Shown one piece after another: positions 28,501 through 36,047 of a stretch of DNA of 64,000 nt. Position 1 is the first letter of the stretch; the number at the start of each line of letters is the position of its first letter. Source of the DNA: Escherichia marmotae (GTDB lineage: Bacteria > Pseudomonadota > Gammaproteobacteria > Enterobacterales > Enterobacteriaceae). The notes under the pieces were generated by a model. That model did no database searches and was not told where the DNA came from. It was given only the letters and a program-made list of their open reading frames with translations. The DNA lies in the NCBI RefSeq assembly GCF_002900365.1, contig NZ_CP025979.1:2418001-2482000 (forward strand), read 5' to 3'. The translations under genes were made by a program, and so were the position numbers.

Positions 28501-28730
28501 AAAGAAAAAAGCCAGCAGGTATTCACTGCTGGCGTGGCGATTAACACCAATACTCAGTCACACATGATGTCTGCAGATCAGTAGTCAGAATGACTCCCCT
28601 CCCACTGCATCAGTTATTCAAGCATGGCTAATCGTTGTGGAACGCTTAACCAACTCAGTCAGCACATCATTGCTGTCATTGCAAAATAGTGCCGATAAAA
28701 CTGACGAATGGGATACCTCCTTGCTTCATC
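28501..28730 (-). ncRNA. sgrS: Glucose-phosphate stress small RNA SgrS
   Basis: Hfq-dependent sRNA induced by SgrR when sugar phosphates build up; pairs with ptsG mRNA and others. The minus strand begins GATGAAGCAAGGAGGTATCC, matching the K-12 5' end apart from a few bases. The ptsG-pairing segment CATGTGTGACTGAGTATTGG (28546-28565) is intact. A Rho-independent terminator GCCAGCAG...CTGCTGGC is followed by TTTTTTCTTT. Length is about 230 nt against 227 in K-12. The U-run is broken by a C; a long uninterrupted U-tail is known to aid Hfq binding. It is divergent from sgrR. Confidence 0.93.
28578..28709 (-). pseudogene. sgrT: Remnant of SgrT, start lost and two stop codons
   Basis: In K-12, SgrS encodes the 43-residue SgrT, which blocks PtsG transport. 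Here the same frame keeps exactly 44 codons without any indel, but the start codon ATG is ATT, Trp17 (TGG) is TGA, and Gly32 is TAA. The rest still aligns: RQFYRHYFA at the front and WLSVPQRLAMLE, LMQW later. The ribosome-binding AAGGAGG is still present and is even stronger than in K-12. ATT is a very weak start, so at most a 16-residue fragment could be made. I conclude the RNA function remains and the peptide is lost. Confidence 0.88.
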
Positions 28731-28797
28731 GTTAAGAATTATTGACTTAATATAGGGATAATAAAATTGCTGACTTTTGCGCAGGAGTTCCCCTTTT

Positions 28798-30453
28798 ATG
28801 CCTTCAGGTCGTCTGCAACAACAGTTCATCCGGCTGTGGCAATGCTGCGAGGGTAAATCGCAGAACACGACGCTCAACGAACTGGCAGAGTTATTGAGCT
28901 GTTCCCGCCGTCATATGCGCACCCTGCTAAACACCATGCAGGATCGTGGCTGGCTGACGTGGGAGGCGGAGGTTGGCCGCGGTAAACGCTCGCGTTTGAC
29001 CTTCCTCTACACCGGACTTGCGCTTCAGCAACAGCGGGCGGAGGATCTGCTGGAACAGGATCGTATCGATCAACTGGTGCAACTCGTCGGTGATAAAACC
29101 GCTGTGCGGCAAATGTTGGTTTCCCATCTGGGGCGTAGCTTCCGCCAGGGGCGGCACATTCTGCGCGTGCTCTACTATCGTCCGTTGCGTAATCTGCTAC
29201 CTGGCAGCGCATTACGCCGTTCCGAAACGCATATCGCCCGGCAAATCTTCAGCGCGTTAACCCGCATAAATGAGGAAAATGGGGAACTGGAGGCGGACAT
29301 TGCCCACCACTGGCAACAAATTTCCCCACTTCACTGGCGTTTCTTTTTACGTCCCGGTATCCAATTTCATCATGGCCGTGAGCTGGAAATGGACGATGTC
29401 ATCGCCTCTTTGAAACGGCTCAATACGCAGCCGCTCTATTCCCACATTGCTGAAATTGTTTCGCCAACGCCCTGGACGCTGGATATCCATCTTACGCAGC
29501 CCGATCGTTGGTTGCCGTTACTACTGGGGCAAGTTCCGGCGATGATCCTGCCGCGGGAATGGGAAACCATCAGCAACTTTGCCAGTCATCCGATCGGCAC
29601 CGGTCCGTATGCGGTAATGCGTAACAGCGCCAATCAGTTGAAAATTCAGGCATTCGATGACTTCTTCGGTTATCGGGCACTCATCGATGAAGTTAACGTC
29701 TGGGTTCTGCCGGAAATTGCCGACGAGCCAGCCGGAGGGCTAATGCTGAAAGGGCCGCAGGGTGAGGAAAAAGAGATTGAAAGCCGCCTGGAAGAAGGTT
29801 GCTACTATTTACTGTTCGACAGCCGCACCCATCGCGGGGCGAATCAGCAAGTCAGAGACTGGGTAAGCTACGTTCTTTCTCCGAGCAATCTGGTCTACTT
29901 CGCGGAAGAACAGTACCAGCAACTCTGGTTCCCGGCCTACGGACTGCTCCCCCGTTGGCACCATGCCCGCCCCACGCATTGCGAAAAACCCGCCGGGCTG
30001 GAAAGCCTTACCCTGACCTTTTATCAGGATCATATTGAACATCGGGTAATTGCCAGGATCATGCAGCAAATTCTGGCGAGTCATCAGGTAACGCTTAACA
30101 TCAACGAGATCAGCTACGATCAGTGGCATGCGGGAGAGATCGAAAGCGATATCTGGCTTAACAGCGCCAACTTTACGCTGCCGCTGGATTTTTCGCTGTT
30201 CGCGCATTTGTGCGAAGTGCCGCTGCTACAACACTGTATTCCGATCGACTGGCAAGCCGATGCCGCGCGCTGGCGCAATGGCGAGATGAATCTGGCGAAC
30301 TGGTGCCAGCAGTTAGTGACCAGCAAAGCGATGGTGCCATTGATCCATCACTGGCTGATCATTCAGGGGCAACGCAGTATGCGCGGCCTGCGCATGAATA
30401 CCCTTGGATGGTTCGATTTTAAATCAGCGTGGTTTGCACCGCCGGATCCATGA
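28798..30453 (+). CDS. sgrR: Transcriptional activator SgrR
   Basis: Activates sgrS under glucose-phosphate stress and represses itself. The start is the ATG at 28798 (MPSGRLQQQFIRLWQCCEGK, 551 residues); seven further codons lie upstream but lack support. The N-terminal winged helix-turn-helix (about 1-110) contains LNELAELLSCSRRHMRTLLN. The C-terminal two thirds resemble periplasmic solute-binding proteins of the SBP_bac_5 type (IARQIFSALTRINEENGELE and following), thought to bind a small effector. It is divergent from sgrS with 67 bp between, where SgrR should bind. Confidence 0.97.
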   Translation: MPSGRLQQQFIRLWQCCEGKSQNTTLNELAELLSCSRRHMRTLLNTMQDRGWLTWEAEVGRGKRSRLTFLYTGLALQQQRAEDLLEQDRIDQLVQLVGDKTAVRQMLVSHLGRSFRQGRHILRVLYYRPLRNLLPGSALRRSETHIARQIFSALTRINEENGELEADIAHHWQQISPLHWRFFLRPGIQFHHGRELEMDDVIASLKRLNTQPLYSHIAEIVSPTPWTLDIHLTQPDRWLPLLLGQVPAMILPREWETISNFASHPIGTGPYAVMRNSANQLKIQAFDDFFGYRALIDEVNVWVLPEIADEPAGGLMLKGPQGEEKEIESRLEEGCYYLLFDSRTHRGANQQVRDWVSYVLSPSNLVYFAEEQYQQLWFPAYGLLPRWHHARPTHCEKPAGLESLTLTFYQDHIEHRVIARIMQQILASHQVTLNINEISYDQWHAGEIESDIWLNSANFTLPLDFSLFAHLCEVPLLQHCIPIDWQADAARWRNGEMNLANWCQQLVTSKAMVPLIHHWLIIQGQRSMRGLRMNTLGWFDFKSAWFAPPDP

Positions 30454-30490
30454 TTGCTGGTTGATAACAAACTCACTACACTAACGCCGT

Positions 30491-30610
30491 TCTCAACGGG
30501 GTGCCACGCAAATGCGTGCGCTGAGAAAATACCCGTCGAACCTGATCCGGATAACGCCGGCGAAGGGATTTGAGGCTCCTTCTCAAGTCCTTTGCCACTC
30601 TTCTTTGAGG
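30491..30610 (+). promoter_or_regulatory. TPP (THI-box) riboswitch of thiBPQ, also sRNA SroA region
   Basis: The thi-box hallmarks are in order: TCTCAACGGGGTGCC, CTGAGAAAATACCCGTCGAA, CCTGATCCGGATAACGCCGG and GGGATTTGAG. Helix P1 pairs TCTCAA (30491-30496) with TTGAG (30570-30574). A later CTCAA (30582-30586) can pair either with that TTGAG or with TTGAG inside the ribosome-binding stretch at 30605-30609. This suggests that TPP binding frees CTCAA to cover the thiB start. In E. coli the aptamer RNA is also recovered as SroA. Confidence 0.93.
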
Positions 30611-30616
30611 TGCAAA

Positions 30617-31600
30617 GTGTTAAAAAAATGTCTTCCTTTGCTGTTGCTGTGCACAGCGCCCGTTTTTGCGAAACCTGTTCTGACCGTCTATACCTACGAC
30701 TCCTTCGCTGCCGACTGGGGGCCAGGTCCGGTAGTCAAAAAAGCCTTTGAAGCCGACTGTCATTGCGAACTGAAACTGGTGGCGCTGGAAGATGGCGTCT
30801 CGCTGCTCAACCGTCTGCGGATGGAAGGTAAAAACAGCAAAGCCGATGTGGTGCTGGGTCTGGATAACAATCTGTTAGATGCCGCCAGCAAAACCGGGCT
30901 GTTTACCAAAAGCGGCGTGTCAGCGGATGCGATCAATGTACCCGGCGGCTGGAATAATGACACTTTCGTACCATTTGATTACGGCTACTTCGCCTTCGTC
31001 TATGACAAGAACAAACTGAAAAATCCGCCGCAAAGCCTGAAAGAACTGGTTGAGAGCGATCAAAACTGGCGGGTGATTTATGAAGATCCACGCACCAGTA
31101 CGCCAGGTCTGGGTCTGCTGCTGTGGATGCAAAAAGTCTATGGCGATGACACCCCGCAAGCCTGGCAGAAACTGGCGAAGAAAACCGTCACCGTCACCAA
31201 AGGCTGGAGCGAAGCCTATGGCCTGTTTTTAAAAGGCGAAAGCGATCTGGTATTGAGCTACACCACTTCTCCGGCTTATCACATTCTCGAAGAGAAGAAA
31301 GATAACTACGCCGCCGCCAACTTTAGCGAAGGTCACTATCTGCAAGTGGAAGTCGCCGCCCGCACCGCTGCCAGCAAGCAGCCGGAGCTGGCACAAAAAT
31401 TCCTCCAGTTTATGGTTTCTCCGGCTTTCCAGAATGCGATCCCAACCGGCAACTGGATGTATCCGGTAGCAAACGTCGCACTACCTGCCGGTTTTGAACA
31501 ACTGACCAAACCGGCCACCACGCTGGAATTCACGCCAGCCGAAGTGGCGGCACAACGTCAGGCATGGATTAGCGAATGGCAACGCGCCGTCAGCCGTTAA
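30617..31600 (+). CDS. thiB: Thiamine/TPP periplasmic binding protein
   Basis: Periplasmic receptor of the thiamine, TMP and TPP ABC importer. I set the start at GTG 30617 (MLKKCLPLLLLCTAPVFA is the signal peptide, cleavage before Lys-Pro; 327 residues). TGAGGTGCAAA precedes it, and the upstream part of the longer frame is the riboswitch. Mature features include TVYTYDSFAADWGPGP and the solute-binding SYTTSPAYHILEE segment. It overlaps thiP by 25 nt. Also called tbpA. Confidence 0.97.
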   Translation: MLKKCLPLLLLCTAPVFAKPVLTVYTYDSFAADWGPGPVVKKAFEADCHCELKLVALEDGVSLLNRLRMEGKNSKADVVLGLDNNLLDAASKTGLFTKSGVSADAINVPGGWNNDTFVPFDYGYFAFVYDKNKLKNPPQSLKELVESDQNWRVIYEDPRTSTPGLGLLLWMQKVYGDDTPQAWQKLAKKTVTVTKGWSEAYGLFLKGESDLVLSYTTSPAYHILEEKKDNYAAANFSEGHYLQVEVAARTAASKQPELAQKFLQFMVSPAFQNAIPTGNWMYPVANVALPAGFEQLTKPATTLEFTPAEVAAQRQAWISEWQRAVSR

Positions 31601-33186
31601 TTCCTGGCTGGTTAATTCCAGGTGTAAGCGCCGCCACGCTGGTGGTGGCGGTTGCACTGGCGGCGTTTCTCGCGCTGTGGTGGAACGCGCCGCAGGGGGA
31701 CTGGGCAACAATATGGCAGGACAGCTACTTGTGGCATGTGGTGCGCTTCTCCTTCTGGCAGGCGTTTCTCTCTGCGCTGCTCTCTGTCGTGCCCGCAATA
31801 TTCCTCGCCCGCGCCCTCTACCGCAGGCGCTTTCCGGGGCGGCAGGCGCTGTTGCGTCTGTGCGCCATGACCTTAATCCTGCCTGTGCTGGTCGCTGTTT
31901 TCGGCATTCTTAGCGTTTATGGTCGCCAGGGCTGGCTGGCATCGCTCTGGCAATTGCTTGGGCTGGAGTGGACTTTTTCGCCCTACGGCCTGCAAGGCAT
32001 TTTGCTGGCGCACGTATTTTTTAATCTGCCGATGGCGAGCCGCTTATTACTCCAGGCACTGGAAAACATCCCCGGTGAACAACGTCAACTTGCCGCCCAG
32101 CTTGGGATGCGCGGCTGGCATTTTTTCCGCTTCGTCGAATGGCCGTGGTTACGGCGACAAATCCCGCCGGTTGCTGCGCTTATCTTTATGCTCTGTTTCG
32201 CCAGCTTCGCCACCGTGCTGGCGCTGGGCGGCGGGCCACAGGCGACGACTATCGAACTGGCAATCTATCAGGCGCTGAGTTACGACTACGATCCCGCCCG
32301 CGCAGCAATGCTGGCGCTGATCCAGATGGTGTGCTGTCTGGGACTGGTGTTGTTGAGCCAACGATTAAGTAAGGCCATCGCCCCCGGCACTACGCTGCTG
32401 CACGGTTGGCGCGACCCGGATGATCGTCTGCACAGCCGCATTTGCGATACGGTGCTGATCGTGCTGGCGCTGCTGTTGTTGCTGCCACCGTTACTGGCGG
32501 TGATCGTTGATGGCGTGAATTACCAGTTGCCAGAAGTGCTGGCACAACCGGTACTGTGGCAGGCACTGTGGACCTCATTGCGCATCGCGCTGGCGGCAGG
32601 CGTATTGTGCGTAGTGCTGACCATGATGCTGCTGTGGAGCAGTCGCGAACTGCGGGCGCGGCAGAAAATGCTGGCTGGTCAGACACTGGAGATGAGCGGA
32701 ATGCTGATCCTCGCCATGCCCGGCATTGTGCTGGCAACGGGCTTCTTTTTATTGCTCAACAACACTACTGGCCTGCCACAATCTGCTGACGGCATTGTGA
32801 TTTTCACCAATGCGCTAATGGCGATCCCTTACGCGCTGAAAGTGCTGGAAAACCCGATGCGCGATATCACCACCCGCTACAGCATGTTGTGTCAGTCGTT
32901 GGGCATTGAAGGCTGGTCGCGTTTAAAAGTGGTCGAGCTGCGCGCCCTGAAACGTCCGCTGGCGCAGGCACTGGCTTTTGCCTGCGTGCTGTCGATTGGT
33001 GATTTTGGTGTGGTGGCATTGTTCGGTAACGATGATTTCCGCACCCTGCCGTTTTATCTCTACCAGCAAATTGGCTCTTACCGCAGCCAGGACGGCGCGG
33101 TCACCGCATTAATTCTGCTGCTGCTCTGTTTTCTGCTGTTTACCATGATTGAAAAACTACCGGGGCGAAATGTTAAGACTGACTGA
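31576..33186 (+). CDS. thiP: Thiamine/TPP ABC transporter permease
   Basis: Inner-membrane permease with two fused FbpB-like halves and about twelve membrane segments; 536 residues. The EAA-type loops that contact the ATPase are visible in both halves: EQRQLAAQLGMRGWHFFRFV near 170-190 and YSMLCQSLGIEGWSRLKVVE near 435-455. The start lies inside thiB and the end overlaps thiQ by 17 nt, so the three are coupled under the riboswitch. Confidence 0.97.
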   Translation: MATRRQPLIPGWLIPGVSAATLVVAVALAAFLALWWNAPQGDWATIWQDSYLWHVVRFSFWQAFLSALLSVVPAIFLARALYRRRFPGRQALLRLCAMTLILPVLVAVFGILSVYGRQGWLASLWQLLGLEWTFSPYGLQGILLAHVFFNLPMASRLLLQALENIPGEQRQLAAQLGMRGWHFFRFVEWPWLRRQIPPVAALIFMLCFASFATVLALGGGPQATTIELAIYQALSYDYDPARAAMLALIQMVCCLGLVLLSQRLSKAIAPGTTLLHGWRDPDDRLHSRICDTVLIVLALLLLLPPLLAVIVDGVNYQLPEVLAQPVLWQALWTSLRIALAAGVLCVVLTMMLLWSSRELRARQKMLAGQTLEMSGMLILAMPGIVLATGFFLLLNNTTGLPQSADGIVIFTNALMAIPYALKVLENPMRDITTRYSMLCQSLGIEGWSRLKVVELRALKRPLAQALAFACVLSIGDFGVVALFGNDDFRTLPFYLYQQIGSYRSQDGAVTALILLLLCFLLFTMIEKLPGRNVKTD

Positions 33187-33868
33187 TATCACCTGGCTTT
33201 ATCACCATTTGCCAATGCGTTTTAGCTTAACGGTGGAACGCGGCGAGCAAGTGGCGATCCTCGGGCCAAGCGGCGCAGGTAAAAGTACCCTGCTGAATTT
33301 GATCGCCGGTTTTCTGACGCCAGCCAGCGGTTCGCTGACTATCGACGGTATTGATCACACGACGACACCGCCGTCACGCCGTCCGGTATCAATGCTGTTT
33401 CAGGAGAACAACCTGTTCAGCCACCTGACGGTAGCGCAGAACATCGGGCTGGGATTGAATCCGGGATTGAAGTTGAACGCAATACAGCAGGAGAAAATGC
33501 ACGCAATCGCCCGTCAGATGGGGATTGATAATTTAATGGCGCGGTTACCGGGTGAGCTTTCCGGCGGCCAGCGGCAGCGCGTGGCGTTAGCGCGCTGTCT
33601 GGTACGTGAACAGCCCATTTTATTGCTTGATGAACCGTTCTCCGCACTCGATCCGGCGCTGCGTCAGGAGATGTTGACGCTGGTGAGCACGAGCTGCCAG
33701 CAGCAAAAAATGACGCTATTGATGGTGTCACATAGCGTAGAAGATGCCGCGCGGATCGCCACGCGCTCGGTGGTGGTTGCCGACGGGCGCATCGCCTGGC
33801 AGGGGAAGACAAATGAGTTATTGAGCGGTAAGGCGAGTGCTTCGGCGCTGTTGGGAATTAAAGGCTAA
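33170..33868 (+). CDS. thiQ: Thiamine/TPP ABC transporter ATPase
   Basis: Energises ThiBP. The start is the ATG at 33170 (MLRLTDITWLYHHLPMRFSL, 232 residues), the K-12 start; a frame beginning seven codons earlier lies within thiP. Walker A GPSGAGKST is at 32-40, the ABC signature LSGGQRQRVAL at 130-140, Walker B ILLLDEP at 150-156, and the H-loop in MVSHSVEDA follows. It is the last gene of the operon, followed by a BIME. Confidence 0.97.
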   Translation: MLRLTDITWLYHHLPMRFSLTVERGEQVAILGPSGAGKSTLLNLIAGFLTPASGSLTIDGIDHTTTPPSRRPVSMLFQENNLFSHLTVAQNIGLGLNPGLKLNAIQQEKMHAIARQMGIDNLMARLPGELSGGQRQRVALARCLVREQPILLLDEPFSALDPALRQEMLTLVSTSCQQQKMTLLMVSHSVEDAARIATRSVVVADGRIAWQGKTNELLSGKASASALLGIKG

Positions 33869-33875
33869 TATGCAC

Positions 33876-33965
<90 letters not shown>

Positions 33966-33980
33966 TACAAGACTATGCCC

Positions 33981-34745
33981 CTAAACCCCAACCACTTTAC
34001 GCAAAATATCGATATACACCGGCATCAACGGATGGCGAATCAACACCACCAGCGCCACTACCCCAACGCCAGAAATTAGCGGCGTCAGCCACAGCAGATG
34101 ACCACGCGACAAATAATGGCTTAAGCGATCGGTTACTTTGCCACTGCGCCATAACCGCCAGCACAACCAGCCGCCAACCCACAAAAACACCGCCGTTGCC
34201 AGCAATAACCACTTAAATTCACCGCTCTGCATCCCGGCAGGAATATCAATCGCCGCCCCCGCCAGAATCCCCGGTAGGAAGTAAAACGGTGGCCACAGCA
34301 GGCAGCCGATAATATTTGGCGTAATAAATTTTGCTACGGGCAGATCCAACATCCCTGCCACCATTGGCACCAGCGGACGCGTCGGGCCGACAAAACGACC
34401 GACCAGAATGGTAAACATGCTGTGTTGATGCAACGCATGTTCGGTTTTATCGAGCAACGCTTTGTTTTTCTTCAGAAACGACCAACGATGGAGCGGCTTT
34501 TTAAAACGCCAGCCCAGCCAGAAAGAGATCCAGTCCCCCATCAGGCAGCCAACAATCCCCGCCAGCCAGGCGTGCCAGAAACTTAACTCGCCGCTGCCAA
34601 TCAGCGCTCCCAGCCCCGCCATCAGTACCGTACCGGGCAAAATCAAACCGACCAGCGCCAGCGACTCCAGAAAAGCCACCAATACCACCGCCATCAGCGA
34701 ATAAACGGTGGATTGGGTAATAAAGTGTTCCAGCAATGCTTGCAT
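33981..34745 (-). CDS. yabI: DedA-family inner membrane protein YabI
   Basis: A DedA (SNARE-associated/VTT) superfamily protein. Members are implicated in flipping undecaprenyl phosphate or phospholipids; the exact job of YabI is unsettled. The 254 residues show an N-terminal hydrophobic pair (residues 14-50), the family motif GRFVGPTRPLVPMVAG at 116-131 with the conserved arginines, and further membrane segments to the C terminus. It stands alone, convergent with thiQ and downstream of araC on the same strand (85-bp gap). Confidence 0.93.
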   Translation of the reverse strand: MQALLEHFITQSTVYSLMAVVLVAFLESLALVGLILPGTVLMAGLGALIGSGELSFWHAWLAGIVGCLMGDWISFWLGWRFKKPLHRWSFLKKNKALLDKTEHALHQHSMFTILVGRFVGPTRPLVPMVAGMLDLPVAKFITPNIIGCLLWPPFYFLPGILAGAAIDIPAGMQSGEFKWLLLATAVFLWVGGWLCWRLWRSGKVTDRLSHYLSRGHLLWLTPLISGVGVVALVVLIRHPLMPVYIDILRKVVGV

Positions 34746-34830
34746 AATTTACCTGTCAAATGGACGAAGCAGGGATTCTGCAAACCCAATGCTACTCCGT
34801 CAAGCCGTCAATTCTCTGATTCGTTACCAG

Positions 34831-35709
34831 TTATGACAACCTGACAGCTACATCATTCACTTTTTCTTCACAACCAGCACGGAACTCGCTTGGGCTGGCC
34901 CCAGTACATTTTTTAAATACCCGCGAGAAATAGAGTTGATCATCAAAGCCAACATTGCGCCCGACCGTCGCGATAGGCATCCGGGTTGTACTCAATAGCA
35001 GCTTCGCCTGGCTAATGCGTTGATCCTCACGCCAGCTTAAGACGCTAATCCCTAACTGCTGACGGAACAAATGCGACAAACGCGACGGCGACAGGCAGAC
35101 ATGCTGTGCAACGCTGGCGATATCAAAATTGCTGTCTGCCAGGTGGTCGCTGATGTACTGACAAGCCTCGCGTACCCGATTATCCATTGGCGGATGCATC
35201 GACTCATTGATCGCTTCCATCCGCCGCAGTAACAATTGCTCAAGAAGATTTATCGCCAGCAGTTCCGAATAGCGCCCTTCTCCTTGTCCGGCGTTAATAA
35301 TTTGCCCAAACAACTCGCTGAAATGCGGCTGGTGCGCTTCGTCCGGGCGAAAGAAACCGGTATTGGCAAATATCGACGGCCAGTTAAGCCATTCGTGCCA
35401 GTAGGCGCGAGGACGAAAGTAAACCCACTGGTGATACCATTCACGAGCCTCCGGATGACGACCGTAGTGATGAATTTCTCCCGGCGGGAACAACAAAATA
35501 TCCCCCGGTCGGCAAACAAATTCTCGTCCCTGATTTTTCACCACACCCTGTCCACGAATGGTGAGATTGAGAATATAGCCTTTCATTCCCAGCGGTCGGT
35601 CGATAAAAAAATCGAGATAACCGTTGGCCTCAATCGGTGTTAAACCCGCCACCAAATGGGCGTTAAACGAGTAACCCGGCAGCAAGGGATCATTTTGCGC
35701 TTCAGCCAT
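34831..35709 (-). CDS. araC: Arabinose regulator AraC
   Basis: Activates araBAD with arabinose and represses it by DNA looping without. The start is the ATG at 35707-35709 (MAEAQNDPLLPGYSFNAHLV, 292 residues); 17 codons upstream belong to the leader containing O2. The flexible N-terminal arm (1-20) is followed by the cupin-like arabinose and dimerisation domain (to about 170) and the C-terminal domain with two helix-turn-helices (FDIASVAQHVCLSPSRLSHL and MPIATVGRNVGFDDQLYFSR). Only minor residue differences from K-12 are evident. It is divergent from araB. Confidence 0.98.
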   Translation of the reverse strand: MAEAQNDPLLPGYSFNAHLVAGLTPIEANGYLDFFIDRPLGMKGYILNLTIRGQGVVKNQGREFVCRPGDILLFPPGEIHHYGRHPEAREWYHQWVYFRPRAYWHEWLNWPSIFANTGFFRPDEAHQPHFSELFGQIINAGQGEGRYSELLAINLLEQLLLRRMEAINESMHPPMDNRVREACQYISDHLADSNFDIASVAQHVCLSPSRLSHLFRQQLGISVLSWREDQRISQAKLLLSTTRMPIATVGRNVGFDDQLYFSRVFKKCTGASPSEFRAGCEEKVNDVAVRLS

Positions 35710-35737
35710 ACTTTTCATACTCCCGCCGTTCAGAGAA

Positions 35738-35754
35738 GAAACCAATTGTCCATA
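35738..35754 (-). promoter_or_regulatory. araO2 operator half-site
   Basis: GAAACCAATTGTCCATA ends in the TCCATA of the AraC half-site. It lies in the araC 5' leader, 211 bp from the I1 site (start to start), which fits the classical O2-I1 repression loop. Confidence 0.8.
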
Positions 35755-35881
35755 TTGCATCAGACATGACCGTCACTGCGTCTTTTACTGGCTCTTCTCG
35801 CTAATCCAACCGGCAACCCCGCTTGTGAAAAGCATTTTGTAACAAAGGGGGCCGAAAGCCATGACAAAAACGCGTAACAAA

Positions 35882-35910
35882 AGTGTCTATAATGACGGCA
35901 GAAAAGTCCA
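35882..35910 (-). promoter_or_regulatory. araC promoter and overlapping araO1
   Basis: On the minus strand TGGACT (35905-35910) and GACACT (35882-35887) are 17 bp apart: the known pC promoter. The O1 operator, GTCTATAATGACGGCAGAAA and following bases on the plus strand, overlaps it, so AraC can block its own synthesis. Confidence 0.8.
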
Positions 35911-35917
35911 CATTGAT

Positions 35918-35939
35918 TATTTGCACGGCGTCACACTTT
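35918..35939 (+). promoter_or_regulatory. CRP site of the ara control region
   Basis: TATTTGCACGGCGTCACACT fits the CRP consensus weakly on the left half and well on the right (TCACA). It lies between O1 and I1, where CRP aids araBAD activation and loop opening. Confidence 0.8.
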
Positions 35940-35948
35940 GCTATGCCA

Positions 35949-35986
35949 TAGCATTTTTATCCATAAGATTAGCGAATACTGCCTGA
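35949..35986 (+). promoter_or_regulatory. araI1-I2 activator sites
   Basis: I1, TAGCATTTTTATCCATA (35949-35965), is a perfect AraC half-site. I2, TAGCGAATACTGCCTGA (35970-35986), lies one 21-bp step downstream and overlaps the -35 region. I2 differs from the K-12 site I remember (GATCC replaced by AATACTG). Confidence 0.85.
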
Positions 35987-36012
35987 CTGTTTTTATCGCA
36001 ACTCTCTACTGT
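35983..36012 (+). promoter_or_regulatory. araBAD promoter pBAD
   Basis: The -35 CTGACT (35983-35988) overlaps I2. The -10 TACTGT (36007-36012) lies 18 bp further on, with transcription expected near 36019. The araB start follows after TGGAGTGAAACG. The weak -35 explains the need for AraC at I2. Confidence 0.85.
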
Positions 36013-36047
36013 TTCTCCATACCCGTTTTTTTGGATGGAGTGAAACG

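Noticed and set aside
28659..28877. 72-codon minus-strand ORF across the sgrS-sgrR promoter
   Set aside because: It starts antisense inside sgrR and ends in the dead sgrT frame; it only reflects the absence of stop codons upstream of the sgrT remnant.
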